A stretch of DNA of 64,000 nucleotides from JAUNBN01 sp036645935 (GCA_036645935.1 JAVXNE010000009.1:42567-106566), one strand, 5' to 3'. Positions 41,040-50,422 are shown, counted from the first letter of the stretch. Program-made: numbers and translations. Notes: generated by a model from the letters alone, not told the origin.

Positions 41040-43061
41040 TCAGACCAATCCGAACAGCAACCCTCCCTGATAGATTAAGCACGCAACGAGCCACGCGAGC
41101 GCGGTTTGGCAGAGCATTGCGAGCAGCGCGCTCAGGGAGCTGTCCAGTTCACGGCGAATGGCGGCCATCGCGGCAACGCACGGCATATAGAGCAGAATGA
41201 ACGCGAGCAAACTATACGCCGAAAGCGGCGTTAGTATCGCGCGCAGTGCCTGCGTGAGCGTCTCTCCCCCGCTCGACGCGAGCAACACACCGAGTGTGCT
41301 CACGACCGCCTCCTTTGCTGTAATGCCAGTGAGCAGCGCTGTCGCTATACGCCAATCGCCAAATCCCAGCGGTCTCAGCGCGGGTGCAATCGCGCGTCCC
41401 AGCGACGCCAGTATACTCTGCGAGCTGTCGGTGACATATGCGAGCGAAAAATCAAAGCGCTGTAAAAACCATACGATTATTGTGGCAAGAAAGATGACGG
41501 TAAATGCTTTTTTGAGGAAATCCTCAGCACGGCGCTTAATTGTAAGCCACACGCCCCGCAGCGTTGGAAGCCGATAGGCAGGCAATTCAAGTACAAAAGG
41601 CGCCGGTTCGCTTTTGAAAACAGTGTTTTTAAATATAAGACCGTAAATCACACCAATTATCATGCCGAGCAGATAAATCGACATCAAAACAAGCGGTTTG
41701 TACCTAACAAAAAGAGCGTCTGTCACAAGCGCGTAGATGGGAAGCTTTGCGCTGCACGACATGAACGGCACAAGCAGAACCGTGAGCTTTCTGTCCCGCT
41801 CTCCCGGGAGCGTGCGCGAGGCCATAATCGCCGGCACCGAGCATCCGAAGCCTATGAGAAGCGGAACTACCGAGCGGCCGGACAGACCAATTTTGCGCAG
41901 CAGTGAATCCATCAAAAACGCGACACGCGTCATATACCCCGTATCCTCGAGCACCGAGAGCAAGAAAAAAAGCACGAGTATCGTCGGCATGAAAGAGAGC
42001 ACTCCGCCGACGCCAGCAAATACACCGTCGATTATAAGCGAGCGCAACAACGGCGCCGTGTCAAGTGCCGCGAGCAGTGCGTCCGCAGCTCCTGTTGCAG
42101 ATGATATCGCAAGATTTGCCATAACCGACAGCCACTGGCCGATTGAGCCGAATGTCAGCGCGAAGACGAGCAGCATCACCCCGAAGAATATCGGCAAACC
42201 AAACACGGGATGCGTGAGCACCTCGTCTATCTTGACTGAGCGACGCTGTTCGCGCGAGCCGCTCTTGCCTTTTTTGACTAGTTTTTTACACAGCAAATCG
42301 ATGAATTGATAGCGTGCGTCGGCAATTGCGGCTTCTCTGTCCGCGCCGCTTACGCGTTCCATGTCCTTTGCTATGTGTTCGAGCTCGTCGCTCTCGGAAT
42401 TGGAAAGTTTGAGTCTTTGGGCGGTATATTCGTCCTTCACAAGCATGTGCGACGCAGCAAATAAAGGTGAGAGTCCGCTCACAACGGCACGGTTCTCAAC
42501 TATTTTGATTGCCCTGATCACAGCGTCCCCCACAGCCTCTGTGTAAAAATCCGAACGAGGACGCAGTTGCTCTTCCGCGACGACAAGCGCCTCCTGCGCA
42601 AGCTCCTTGATACCCTGCTCGTTGCTGGCCGATATCGCGAGCGCTCTCACTCCAAGTTCGCGTCCAATCGCGTCGATATCGACAATATATCCGTTCGCAC
42701 GCACTTCGTCCATCATGTTGAAAGCCAGAACAAGCGGTATGCCGAGTTCAAGCAGCTGTATTGTCAAATAAAGATTGCGTTCAAGCGCGGTGGCATCGAC
42801 AATATTTATGATGACGTCCGGCCGGCCGTCAACAAGAAAATCGCGCGTTACCTGTTCTTCCGAGGTGTATGGAGTAAGCGAATATACACCGGGCAGGTCG
42901 ACAATCAAGGTGCCTTCCTGCCCGAGCAGCTTCCCCTCTTTTTTTTCAACTGTAACTCCCGGAAAGTTACCTACATGCTGGTTGGATCCCGTCAGCGCAT
43001 TGAACAGCGTTGTCTTTCCGGAGTTTTGATTGCCTGCAAGCGCGATCAACCAATTATTCAC
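41040..43061 (-). CDS. feoB: Ferrous iron transport protein B
   Basis: A 673-residue Fe(II) importer with an N-terminal G domain (GNQNSGKTTLFN at residues 10-21, DLPGVYSL, NMMD) and a C-terminal polytopic membrane domain with two GATE-like repeats (PLLIGFGCSVPAIMASRTL). The first gene, feoA, overlaps it by 8 bp. Expression should follow iron through the operator upstream of feoA. Confidence 0.97.
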   Translation of the reverse strand: MNNWLIALAGNQNSGKTTLFNALTGSNQHVGNFPGVTVEKKEGKLLGQEGTLIVDLPGVYSLTPYTSEEQVTRDFLVDGRPDVIINIVDATALERNLYLTIQLLELGIPLVLAFNMMDEVRANGYIVDIDAIGRELGVRALAISASNEQGIKELAQEALVVAEEQLRPRSDFYTEAVGDAVIRAIKIVENRAVVSGLSPLFAASHMLVKDEYTAQRLKLSNSESDELEHIAKDMERVSGADREAAIADARYQFIDLLCKKLVKKGKSGSREQRRSVKIDEVLTHPVFGLPIFFGVMLLVFALTFGSIGQWLSVMANLAISSATGAADALLAALDTAPLLRSLIIDGVFAGVGGVLSFMPTILVLFFLLSVLEDTGYMTRVAFLMDSLLRKIGLSGRSVVPLLIGFGCSVPAIMASRTLPGERDRKLTVLLVPFMSCSAKLPIYALVTDALFVRYKPLVLMSIYLLGMIIGVIYGLIFKNTVFKSEPAPFVLELPAYRLPTLRGVWLTIKRRAEDFLKKAFTVIFLATIIVWFLQRFDFSLAYVTDSSQSILASLGRAIAPALRPLGFGDWRIATALLTGITAKEAVVSTLGVLLASSGGETLTQALRAILTPLSAYSLLAFILLYMPCVAAMAAIRRELDSSLSALLAMLCQTALAWLVACLIYQGGLLFGLV

Positions 43062-43281
43062 GCGCAGTCACCTCGATATTTCTCGCGTCTGCCCGGCGGA
43101 TTGTCAGCTCGTATCCGCGCAAGCACAATTCAATCGGATCTCCGAACGGCGCTGTTTTGCGCACCATAATCTCGGTGTGCGGTGTGAGACCCATGTCGAG
43201 CAAGCGGCGCCGCAATGTGCCTATGCCCGCGACAGATGTAATGACAGCGCTGCGGCCGTTTTTAAGCATATCGAGTGTCAT
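43054..43281 (-). CDS. feoA: Ferrous iron transport protein A
   Basis: A 75-residue SH3-like FeoA protein: LRRRLLDMGLTPHTEIMVRKTAPFGDPIELCLRGYELTIRR is typical (short pieces visible are LLDMGLTPHTEI and DPIELCLRGYELTIR). It supports FeoB at the membrane. GAAAGGACG precedes the ATG. Its promoter with a palindromic operator lies about 45 bp upstream. Confidence 0.95.
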   Translation of the reverse strand: MTLDMLKNGRSAVITSVAGIGTLRRRLLDMGLTPHTEIMVRKTAPFGDPIELCLRGYELTIRRADARNIEVTARE

Positions 43282-43323
43282 AAGCGTCCTTTCAATAAAG
43301 AGTTAGATAAAACTAATCAACAG

Positions 43324-43356
43324 GGTTAGTTTAAGCTAACCAACCCGTTTTGTCAA
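43324..43356 (-). promoter_or_regulatory. feoAB promoter with DtxR/IdeR-like operator over the -10
   Basis: On the minus strand TTGACA (43356-43351), 17 bp, TAAACT (43333-43328). The 18-bp near-perfect palindrome GGTTAGCTTAAACTAACC (43341-43324) covers the -10. Its TTAG...CTAA arms resemble DtxR/IdeR/MntR-type boxes, fitting iron repression of feoAB. The regulator gene is not in the window. Confidence 0.78.
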
Positions 43357-43577
43357 TATTTTAAACGTTGCAAATTCCGACTGTATGCGGCATATAAATA
43401 TAGCAATACATAGACATGAGCAAAGATGACGATATAGTCATTCAAAAGGCATGTAAACAGCTAAAGACGCCTTAAAAACATCTGTAATGGGCTGAAAAGA
43501 GATTTTTAGCTTTGCCTTGGATGGTGGGTTCACGCGTTTGCTCATGGATATGGCAATATATAAAGCTGAGGTGCAGT

Positions 43578-44351
43578 ATGTTTGTTTCCGTTAAAATAAC
43601 TCGTGAGCTGTTGGTTGTGCTTTCAGTTGTGCTCATGATGGTTCTGAGCATTCCGATTGCGTCGTTTGCGGTTCGCGGAGCTGCCGAACCAACCGCTGCT
43701 GTTCCGTCAACGGCCGTCTCCCCCGTCGCATATCTCACGTTTGACGACGGGCCGAGCGTCCACACTCAATCGGTGCTCGACGCGCTCGAGCGAAACGGCG
43801 TGAAAGCGACTTTTTTTGTCACGGCGCAATCCCCCGAACACCTCAACATGCTGGCTGCGGAGTCCGCGGCCGGACATCTTGTCGCTCTACATTCATATTC
43901 GCACGAGTTCAAAAATATTTATGCGAGCGAGGCCGATTTTTGGGCGGATATCGAGCGGTTACAGGATGTCATCTCGGAGCAGACCGGCTCGCGCTCAAAC
44001 TTTTTGCGCTTTCCGGGCGGGAGCTCGAACACCGCCGCACGGCGTTGCGGCGGGTCACAGATCATGAAAAATCTCGTGGAGCAGTGCAAGCAGTTCGAAT
44101 ATACTTATTACGACTGGAACGTCGACACGCGCGATGCTCTGGGGGATGTGAAATCGGCAGATTACATCGCAAAGAGAGCGATATCGGGAGCGCTGGGCCA
44201 GAAAAACGCGGTTATTCTCATGCACGATGCCGGAATGTCAGCGCATGCCGCCGCCGCGATTGATATCATAGTCCCCGCGCTTCTCCGTGAGGGCTATCGT
44301 TTTGATACACTTGACAACCTCGTTATGCCGGTACACCACACCATTCCCTGA
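43578..44351 (+). CDS. Exported polysaccharide deacetylase (NodB homology)
   Basis: About 257 residues. An N-terminal membrane/signal helix (LLVVLSVVLMMVLSIPIA) precedes a NodB domain with the catalytic/metal aspartates in YLTFDDGPS, histidines in HSYSHEF, RFPGGSS and a C-terminal ILMHDAG. Such enzymes deacetylate peptidoglycan GlcNAc/MurNAc or chitin-like chains. The start at 43578 has GAGGTGCAGT just before it; the upstream ATG at 43512 lacks a site. Confidence 0.9.
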   Translation: MFVSVKITRELLVVLSVVLMMVLSIPIASFAVRGAAEPTAAVPSTAVSPVAYLTFDDGPSVHTQSVLDALERNGVKATFFVTAQSPEHLNMLAAESAAGHLVALHSYSHEFKNIYASEADFWADIERLQDVISEQTGSRSNFLRFPGGSSNTAARRCGGSQIMKNLVEQCKQFEYTYYDWNVDTRDALGDVKSADYIAKRAISGALGQKNAVILMHDAGMSAHAAAAIDIIVPALLREGYRFDTLDNLVMPVHHTIP

Positions 44352-44421
44352 CGACTTACGTGATTGCAATTGAGCTGTTTTTAGTGTAAGATATCAGCAG
44401 AAATTCATGAGGGGTGTGGCG

Positions 44422-45330
44422 GTGTTCGGCTATGTCTTTCCCGATAAGCCAGAGCTTAAAATCAAAGATTTTGCGCTCTATCGCTCCGTTTATTGCTCGC
44501 TTTGCGAAACGCTGCGCGGCTATGGACCTTTTGCAAAAGGACTGCTCAACTATGATTTCACCTTTGTCTCCATGCTGTATATGGCAGTAAACAGCGTAGA
44601 ACCCGAGTACTGCGAGCGGCGCTGCAACACCAATCCCCTGCTGCGCGAGAAACAGGTTTGCCGAAACAACGCTCTTGACTACAGCGCGTCGGCACTGCTT
44701 GTGAGCGCACGGCACAAGTTGCTCGACGACGTTCGAGATGAGGCTTTTTTCAAGAGTGCTCTCGCCAGAATTGCTCTGGTAGCTCTAAAGAGACCTTTTA
44801 AGCGAGCGTCTGATTATCTGCCCGAATTTGACGCGTTGGCATCGAAAAAAATGTCTGAACAGGCAGATTCGGAGAGAACGAGCAACGACAATCTTGATGC
44901 CGTGTGCGCCCCGAGCGCAGAGTTGCTATCTTTTCTCCTTGCAGGAATTTCCAACGACGAAAAAGCTTCTCGGGTACTCGGGCGACTCGGATATCTCCTC
45001 GGGCGGTTTGTCTATCTTGCCGACGCGGCCGACGACCTTTCGGACGATCTTGAGCGCGGGCGCTTTAACCCGTTTATCTCAAGATTTGCGCTCACTGCAC
45101 AAAGCGCTCCGGAATCTCTCCAGCAGGCGCGTTCGGAGGCGCTCTCACAGCTGTTTCACACGATCGGCCAAGCCGAAGCGTGTTATCGGCTGCTCGATAT
45201 TGTATATTTCAAAGACATCCTCGACAATATAATTTATCTCGGATTGCGCAGGACCGCTTCTTCGGTCGGTGCAAGCAAGCAGAAAGGACGAAAAAAACAT
45301 GAACAATCCCTATCAGGTTCTGGGAATTAG
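44422..45330 (+). CDS. DUF5685 family protein
   Basis: About 302 residues. The start MFGYVFPDKPELKIKDF and the segment YRSVYCSLCETLRGYG match the DUF5685 family of Clostridia; YDFTFVSMLYMAV and paired cysteines (CERRCNTNP) follow. Function unknown, probably cytoplasmic and helical, with a prenyl-synthase-like FVYLADAADDLSDDLERGRFN segment that could bind metal. A GTG at 44422 is chosen because GAGGGG lies 7 bp upstream and family members begin there. The end overlaps the J-domain gene. Confidence 0.8.
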   Translation: MFGYVFPDKPELKIKDFALYRSVYCSLCETLRGYGPFAKGLLNYDFTFVSMLYMAVNSVEPEYCERRCNTNPLLREKQVCRNNALDYSASALLVSARHKLLDDVRDEAFFKSALARIALVALKRPFKRASDYLPEFDALASKKMSEQADSERTSNDNLDAVCAPSAELLSFLLAGISNDEKASRVLGRLGYLLGRFVYLADAADDLSDDLERGRFNPFISRFALTAQSAPESLQQARSEALSQLFHTIGQAEACYRLLDIVYFKDILDNIIYLGLRRTASSVGASKQKGRKKHEQSLSGSGN

Positions 45331-45985
45331 CCCAAACTCCAGCGATGAGCAGGTCAAGAGCGCTTACCGCGAACTTGCCAAACAGTATGTCGGGACCGAC
45401 TATACTGCCGACCCACTCGCCGACATCGCAGACAGCCGCATGACAGCTCTCAACGAGGCGTATGACCAGATAATGGCCGAGCGCCGCGTCGGGAGCGCAC
45501 AGCAAGATGCAAGCTCGGGCAGCGCGAGTTCGGAAAGCTCGCAGCCCAACACCTCTGCTTACGGACAGAGCGCATCGCGCAACTATTCTGAGATTCGCGA
45601 CATGATACGCGGTGGAGATGTTCAGGGCGCTGAGCAGCGCCTGACCGCCGTTGAAAGTGCGCTGCGGGGCGCCGAATGGAACTATCTTATGGGGTGCGTC
45701 TGTCAGCAAAAGGGCTGGCTCGATCAATCCTATCGATATTACGCAAATGCAAACTCCATGGAACCGTCGAATTCAGAATATTCCGCCTCATTTTCCCGCG
45801 CACAGAATGAACGTATGAGCGGCGCATCGCAATACAATCCCTACCCGAACCCAGACAACCAAATGAGCAGTTGCATGGGTGGCGGCTACCCTTCCAATGG
45901 CGGCGGTGCCGACCCCATCTCTACAGCGTGTCAGTGCATGTGCCTCTACTCGCTGTGTCAAAGCTGCTGTTGCGGAGGCAGATAG
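45299..45985 (+). CDS. J-domain protein lacking the HPD motif
   Basis: A 228-residue protein. Residues 4-65 align with a J domain (YQVLGISPNSSDEQVKSAYRELAKQY), but positions 31-33, where HPD is required to stimulate DnaK, read VGT. A Ser/Gln-rich linker, a TPR-like middle (AEQRLTAVESALRGAEWNYLMG) and a cysteine-rich tail (CQCMCLYSLCQSCCCGG) follow. The ATG at 45299 lies inside the DUF5685 gene; AGAAAGGACG is upstream. DUF5685-DnaJ-like-membrane protein order recurs in Clostridia, as I recall. Confidence 0.85.
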   Translation: MNNPYQVLGISPNSSDEQVKSAYRELAKQYVGTDYTADPLADIADSRMTALNEAYDQIMAERRVGSAQQDASSGSASSESSQPNTSAYGQSASRNYSEIRDMIRGGDVQGAEQRLTAVESALRGAEWNYLMGCVCQQKGWLDQSYRYYANANSMEPSNSEYSASFSRAQNERMSGASQYNPYPNPDNQMSSCMGGGYPSNGGGADPISTACQCMCLYSLCQSCCCGGR

Positions 45986-45992
45986 CGCTATT

Positions 45993-46532
45993 ATGAGCGG
46001 CAAAACCTATAAGATCGCGCTCGGCGGAATCGTTTCGGCTCTTGCCGTTGCAATGATGTTTTTCGGCTCGATTATACCTTTTGCAACTTTTGTCGCGCCC
46101 GCCGCAGCCTCGCTCGCCGTGCTTTATTTCTGCCTCGAGTTCACAGGTAAAACGGCGTTTGCAGTCTATGCTGTCATCGCGGCACTCGCGGTGCTCGTTT
46201 CTCCCGACAAGGAACAAGCACTGCTTTTTGCTTGCTTTTTCGGTTACTATCCCGTCGTGAAACTCGCTCTGGAGCGCTCGTTGCCGAAAGCTGCAGCATG
46301 GATATGCAAACTGCTCGTGTGTGACACATCGCTCTTTGCGTTATACTATATAATCACACAAATCTTTGTGATTGACGCAGTCCGCGAGGAGTTTGCCCAA
46401 TACACCTCCATATTGTTTATAGTGCTCGCGGTACTCGGGGACATAACCTTTGTGATATTCGATCTTGCGCTCACGCGGCTATCAATGATATATCTTGCGC
46501 GTGTGCGCCCTAAGATTACTAAACACCGTTAA
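45993..46532 (+). CDS. Multi-pass membrane protein of unknown function
   Basis: A 179-residue protein with about five hydrophobic helices (IALGGIVSALAVAMMFFGSIIP, TFVAPAAASLAVLYFCL, FAVYAVIAALAVLVS, and two near the end). The layout resembles ECF-type S components, but no substrate motif is visible. The ATG at 45993 is 7 bp after the J-domain gene; upstream in-frame starts lie inside that gene. It precedes glmS by 18 bp, so it may be co-transcribed with it. Confidence 0.7.
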   Translation: MSGKTYKIALGGIVSALAVAMMFFGSIIPFATFVAPAAASLAVLYFCLEFTGKTAFAVYAVIAALAVLVSPDKEQALLFACFFGYYPVVKLALERSLPKAAAWICKLLVCDTSLFALYYIITQIFVIDAVREEFAQYTSILFIVLAVLGDITFVIFDLALTRLSMIYLARVRPKITKHR

Positions 46533-46550
46533 AATGAGGTCATCAATTAT

Positions 46551-48377
46551 ATGTGCGGTATTGTAGGCTATATTGGCGAGAACGAAGCGGTTCCTGTGCT
46601 GATTGACGGACTTGCAAAGCTCGAATATCGCGGTTACGACTCAGCGGGCATCTCTGTCATCGAAAACGGTGAAATCGAGGTCGTGAAAACCCGGGGACGG
46701 CTTGCAAATCTTCAAAAGAAGCTCGCGACAATGTCTCCGCTGCACGGACGCTGCGGGATCGGTCACACTCGCTGGGCAACACACGGCGAACCGAGCGACG
46801 TCAACTCACACCCGCACACGAGCTCACGCGTCTCGATAGTGCATAACGGCATAATCGAAAACTATTCTGAGATAAAAGAATTTTTAGTTGCTAAAGGCTA
46901 CACATTTCAATCGGAAACCGACACCGAGACAGCGGTCAAACTAATAGACTATTTTTACGGACTTTGCACCGACCCAATTGAGGCAATCTCCCGCGCTCTC
47001 AGCCGGCTGCGCGGTTACTATGCACTGGCAATTCTTTTCAAAGATTTTCCTGATCGGGTTTTTGCGGTTCGCCGCGAGAGCCCTCTCATCATCGGTTACG
47101 GGGAAAACGAGAATTTCATCGCTTCCGACGTACCTGCGATTCTAAAACATACCAAGCGCTATTCGCTGCTCGACACCGACGAGATCGCGACACTGACATC
47201 CGACGGCGTGAGCATTGTCTCCGCGCTCGGAATTCCGGTTCACAAAGAGATTTTGATGGCCGATTGGGATATCGAGGCGGCCGAAAAAGGCGGATTCCCC
47301 CATTTCATGCTCAAGGAAATACACGAGCAGCCCTGCGCCCTGCTCAATGCACTCAACCCGCGAATCAAGAACAGAATGCCCGATTTCACCCACGAAAAGC
47401 TGGATGATTCTCTGCTTAGAGACGCGAGCGCAATTCACATCGTCGCATGCGGAACCGCGATGCATGCGGGAATCGTCGGAAAGTATGCAATGGAACAGCT
47501 CGCGAGGGTACCCGTCACCGTTGAGGTCGCGTCGGAATTCAGATATTCCAACCCGATACTCGGTCTGGGAGAGCCAGTTATCATAATCTCACAGTCGGGT
47601 GAAACGCTCGACACAATAGCTGCCATGCGGCTTGCAAAAGAGCGCGGCTGCCCCATTATCGCAATTGTGAACGTCGTCGGCTCGACAATCGCGCGCGAGG
47701 CCGACTGCGTCATCTACACCTGGGCGGGTCCTGAGATTGCCGTCGCCTCAACTAAAGCCTATTCCGTTCAGCTCGCAACGCTTTATCTGCTGGCTCTGAA
47801 AATAGCACGACTCAAAAACGCCATTGATGACACAACTCTCGCAGAGCTTACAAGCGAACTGCTCGCCGTGCCCGCTGCGCTCGATCGAATGCTTGTCAAC
47901 ACCGACGAGATCAAGCATATCGCGAGCCGCTATATGAACTCAGACAACGCTTTTTTTATCGGCCGCTCGCTCGACTGCGCGCTCTCGCAGGAAGGTTCGC
48001 TCAAACTCAAGGAGATAAGCTATATCCACAGCGAGGCCTATGCCGCAGGTGAGCTCAAGCATGGGACAATTTCACTTATTGTGAACGGTGTGAGCGTCGT
48101 TGCCCTCTCGACACAGCGGCGTCTTGAGCAAAAAATGTTCAGCAATATCAAAGAGGTCAAAACTCGCGGAGCGCGGGTGTTGCTCGTTGCAGGCAGTGAC
48201 AGCATCGTTCCAGACGGTCTCGTGGATGACATAATCCGCATACCTGCGCTCAACGATTTTTTTGCCCCGCTTGCAGCCATCGTCCCGCTTCAGCTCTTTG
48301 CATACTATATGGCAGTGCTGAGAGGCTGCGATGTCGACAAACCGAGAAACCTCGCAAAATCAGTAACCGTGGAGTGA
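46551..48377 (+). CDS. glmS: Glutamine-fructose-6-phosphate aminotransferase
   Basis: A 608-residue enzyme making glucosamine-6-phosphate for the cell wall. The Ntn glutaminase begins MCGIVGYIG with catalytic Cys2, then GIGHTRWATHGEPS; two SIS sugar isomerase domains carry ISQSGETLDT and the C-terminal KSVTVE. Only 18 bp separate it from the previous gene, so there is no room for a glmS ribozyme. A strong terminator follows. Confidence 0.98.
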   Translation: MCGIVGYIGENEAVPVLIDGLAKLEYRGYDSAGISVIENGEIEVVKTRGRLANLQKKLATMSPLHGRCGIGHTRWATHGEPSDVNSHPHTSSRVSIVHNGIIENYSEIKEFLVAKGYTFQSETDTETAVKLIDYFYGLCTDPIEAISRALSRLRGYYALAILFKDFPDRVFAVRRESPLIIGYGENENFIASDVPAILKHTKRYSLLDTDEIATLTSDGVSIVSALGIPVHKEILMADWDIEAAEKGGFPHFMLKEIHEQPCALLNALNPRIKNRMPDFTHEKLDDSLLRDASAIHIVACGTAMHAGIVGKYAMEQLARVPVTVEVASEFRYSNPILGLGEPVIIISQSGETLDTIAAMRLAKERGCPIIAIVNVVGSTIAREADCVIYTWAGPEIAVASTKAYSVQLATLYLLALKIARLKNAIDDTTLAELTSELLAVPAALDRMLVNTDEIKHIASRYMNSDNAFFIGRSLDCALSQEGSLKLKEISYIHSEAYAAGELKHGTISLIVNGVSVVALSTQRRLEQKMFSNIKEVKTRGARVLLVAGSDSIVPDGLVDDIIRIPALNDFFAPLAAIVPLQLFAYYMAVLRGCDVDKPRNLAKSVTVE

Positions 48378-48396
48378 CAACTTTCGCATATAAATC

Positions 48397-48443
48397 AAAA
48401 TCCCCAACAACTGCAAAACTGTTTTGCAGTTGTTGGGGATTTT
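48397..48443. terminator. Strong terminator after glmS
   Basis: Two perfectly complementary 23-base arms (48397-48419 and 48421-48443) with AAAATCCCC at one end and GGGGATTTT at the other. It sits 19 bp after glmS and can work in both directions. Confidence 0.95.
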
Positions 48444-49225
48444 CGTTTGTGTCTGCCGTGTCATCACCGCAATTTGCAATTTCAGAAGAAACTGATGACA
48501 GTTGTCAATATCGAATCTGTTTGAAAAAGTCACACCGGAATTGATTTCGAGAGGCTACGCCGTGATCTCAAGGGGCATCGTGATTAGTCCCGGATCCGAA
48601 CCTTCGCTTTTCAAGATCGATCAATCGTTCCGCTTGAAGCGCTATCCTATTCATCAGGGTGGTTCTGCTTATTGCAGAAAGCCTCGCTCTTCGGAAGGCG
48701 CTCTTGTGGCGAGCCGAAAATACATAGCTGCAATTTGTCTTCGCTGCGATATCTCCTCTTCTGTCACGAGACCCGGACAGTGTCCCATTCGCCGGCGATA
48801 CCGCTCAATGGTTTTGCTTGCGGTATCAGCGCTTCGTTATATCAGGCAAATTGCAACACTCGAAAACGCGTCTGACTGCGTCGCGCGCTGAAAATTATCC
48901 ATTAAATCCTCGGGATGATTCTGCTGCATACAATCAGTCTTCATCATCGCCGTCTTCATCTTAATCGCAGTCATCAGCCATGAGCTCATCCTACAAAAAA
49001 AACAAATCGCCCGCATCTGAATCTTTGTCACCGTCTAAATCGAGAACGCCGTCTAATAAATCATCCACACATACTAAATAATCTCCTGTATTAATCGGTA
49101 TTTGCCGCTTAATGAAAATCGCTGAATAGTAACCGCCGAACAATAATCAAGCCCTCACGGTCACTGATTGAAGGTGCTGTTGCGGTAAAATAAATACAAG
49201 GAAAACGGGCGAAACCTCAAAACTC
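48444..49225. other. Gene-poor region between convergent glmS and potD, with a decayed acidic coding-like stretch
   Basis: About 780 bp with no intact gene that I can support. On the minus strand, 48915-49090 reads as a broken, strongly acidic frame (DDLLDGVLDLDGDKDSDAGD, a stop, then MADDCD, a stop, DEDGDDED), which looks like a degraded gene tail or low-complexity GAT/GAC-rich DNA. The plus-strand frame at 48502-48891 has neither a good ribosome site nor family features. Confidence 0.45.
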
Positions 49226-50422
49226 TTAGTATATCTCCCTGCTCTTTTTGCGCGCGCGAACTACCAGAATCACAATGGAGGACACAAAGGCCGCAATCAG
49301 AAACACCGGAACAATCCACTCGTTGGGATTTTCGTTGTAGCTCAAAATCTCTGTCCAGTAGCGATCGAGCAGTGTATTCGCTTCATCTGGCAGAGCCATA
49401 AAAACCTCGGTGTTCTTCATGATCTCGTCGTCGGGATAGGCTATCGCCCTTATCTCATCCGTCAGATCAAGCAGTTCCCGCGATTTCGCAATAGGTGTCG
49501 AATATCCGATATATTCCGAGTTTGCAGCCGATACCTCCGGCTCGCACATGTAGTTGATAAACATCTCTGCCGCCTCTTTGTGCTGGCAGCCCATCGGTAT
49601 GACCATCGCGTCGACAAAGTAGTTGGTTCCCTCTTTGGGAATTGCGAATCCGAGATCGGGATTCTCGCTCATCATCGTTATCGCATCGCCTGCATAATAC
49701 GGTGCAATTGCGGCTTCCCCACCCTCCATCTTGTTGAATATCTCATCCATAACGTAGGCCTGCACGAGCAGCTTCTGTTTTTTAAGCTCTGCCGCAGCCT
49801 CCGCAATGTGGTTGGGATTGGTCTCGTTGAGGGAGTATCCGAGCCGTGCTAGGGAGATACCGAAAGCGTCTCGAGAGTTGCTGAACATCAGGATGCTTCC
49901 CATAAAGCGCTCGTCCCACAACGCGTTCCACGAATCGGGAGCCTCGTCCATCATTGTCTTGTTGTAAATCAACCCGACCATTCCCCACATGTATGGCACA
50001 GAATGGCGGTCTCCCTCGTCATACTGTGCATGTTTGTACACATCGTCGATGTTGGCAAGGTTGGGTATATTCGCAAAATCGAGCGTCTCGAGCATATCCT
50101 CATTGACCATGCGCGCAATCATGTAGTCTGAGGGAATCAAGATATCATACTGAGCGCCACCGCTCTTGATTTTGGCGTACATCTCCTCGTTTGAGGCAAA
50201 TGTCGTATAGTGCACCGTTATTCCGGTCAAATCCTCAAATCCTTTAAGGACATCGAGCGAATCGTCAGAACCGTCCGAGATGTATTCACCCCAGTTGTAG
50301 ACGTTGAGGGTGATTTTCTGTCCCTCAAGTTTTTTGTAATAACCGCTGTTGAGCGCGAAAGCTCCCGACGAGAGCGAGCACATCGCGATTGATGCGACGA
50401 TTAAGCATATCAGTTTTTTCAT
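49226..50422 (-). CDS. potD: Spermidine/putrescine-binding protein with C-terminal membrane anchor
   Basis: A 398-residue polyamine-binding protein. A signal peptide (LICLIVASIAMCSLSSGAFA) precedes a PotD fold with VYNWGEYISDG, YDILIPSDYMIARM and VPYMWGMVGLIYNK. It has no clear lipobox; instead a C-terminal helix (VPVFLIAAFVSSIVILVV) and basic tail (RARKKSREIY) should fix it to the membrane. It overlaps potC by 4 bp. Last gene of potABCD. Confidence 0.93.
   Translation of the reverse strand: MKKLICLIVASIAMCSLSSGAFALNSGYYKKLEGQKITLNVYNWGEYISDGSDDSLDVLKGFEDLTGITVHYTTFASNEEMYAKIKSGGAQYDILIPSDYMIARMVNEDMLETLDFANIPNLANIDDVYKHAQYDEGDRHSVPYMWGMVGLIYNKTMMDEAPDSWNALWDERFMGSILMFSNSRDAFGISLARLGYSLNETNPNHIAEAAAELKKQKLLVQAYVMDEIFNKMEGGEAAIAPYYAGDAITMMSENPDLGFAIPKEGTNYFVDAMVIPMGCQHKEAAEMFINYMCEPEVSAANSEYIGYSTPIAKSRELLDLTDEIRAIAYPDDEIMKNTEVFMALPDEANTLLDRYWTEILSYNENPNEWIVPVFLIAAFVSSIVILVVRARKKSREIY

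Noticed and set aside
46533..46550. A glmS ribozyme upstream of glmS
   Set aside because: Only 18 bp separate glmS from the preceding gene, which leaves no room for it.
48502..48891. A 129-codon plus-strand frame after glmS
   Set aside because: No ribosome site and unusual composition (Arg/Ser/Cys-rich); lies in a region with decayed sequence.
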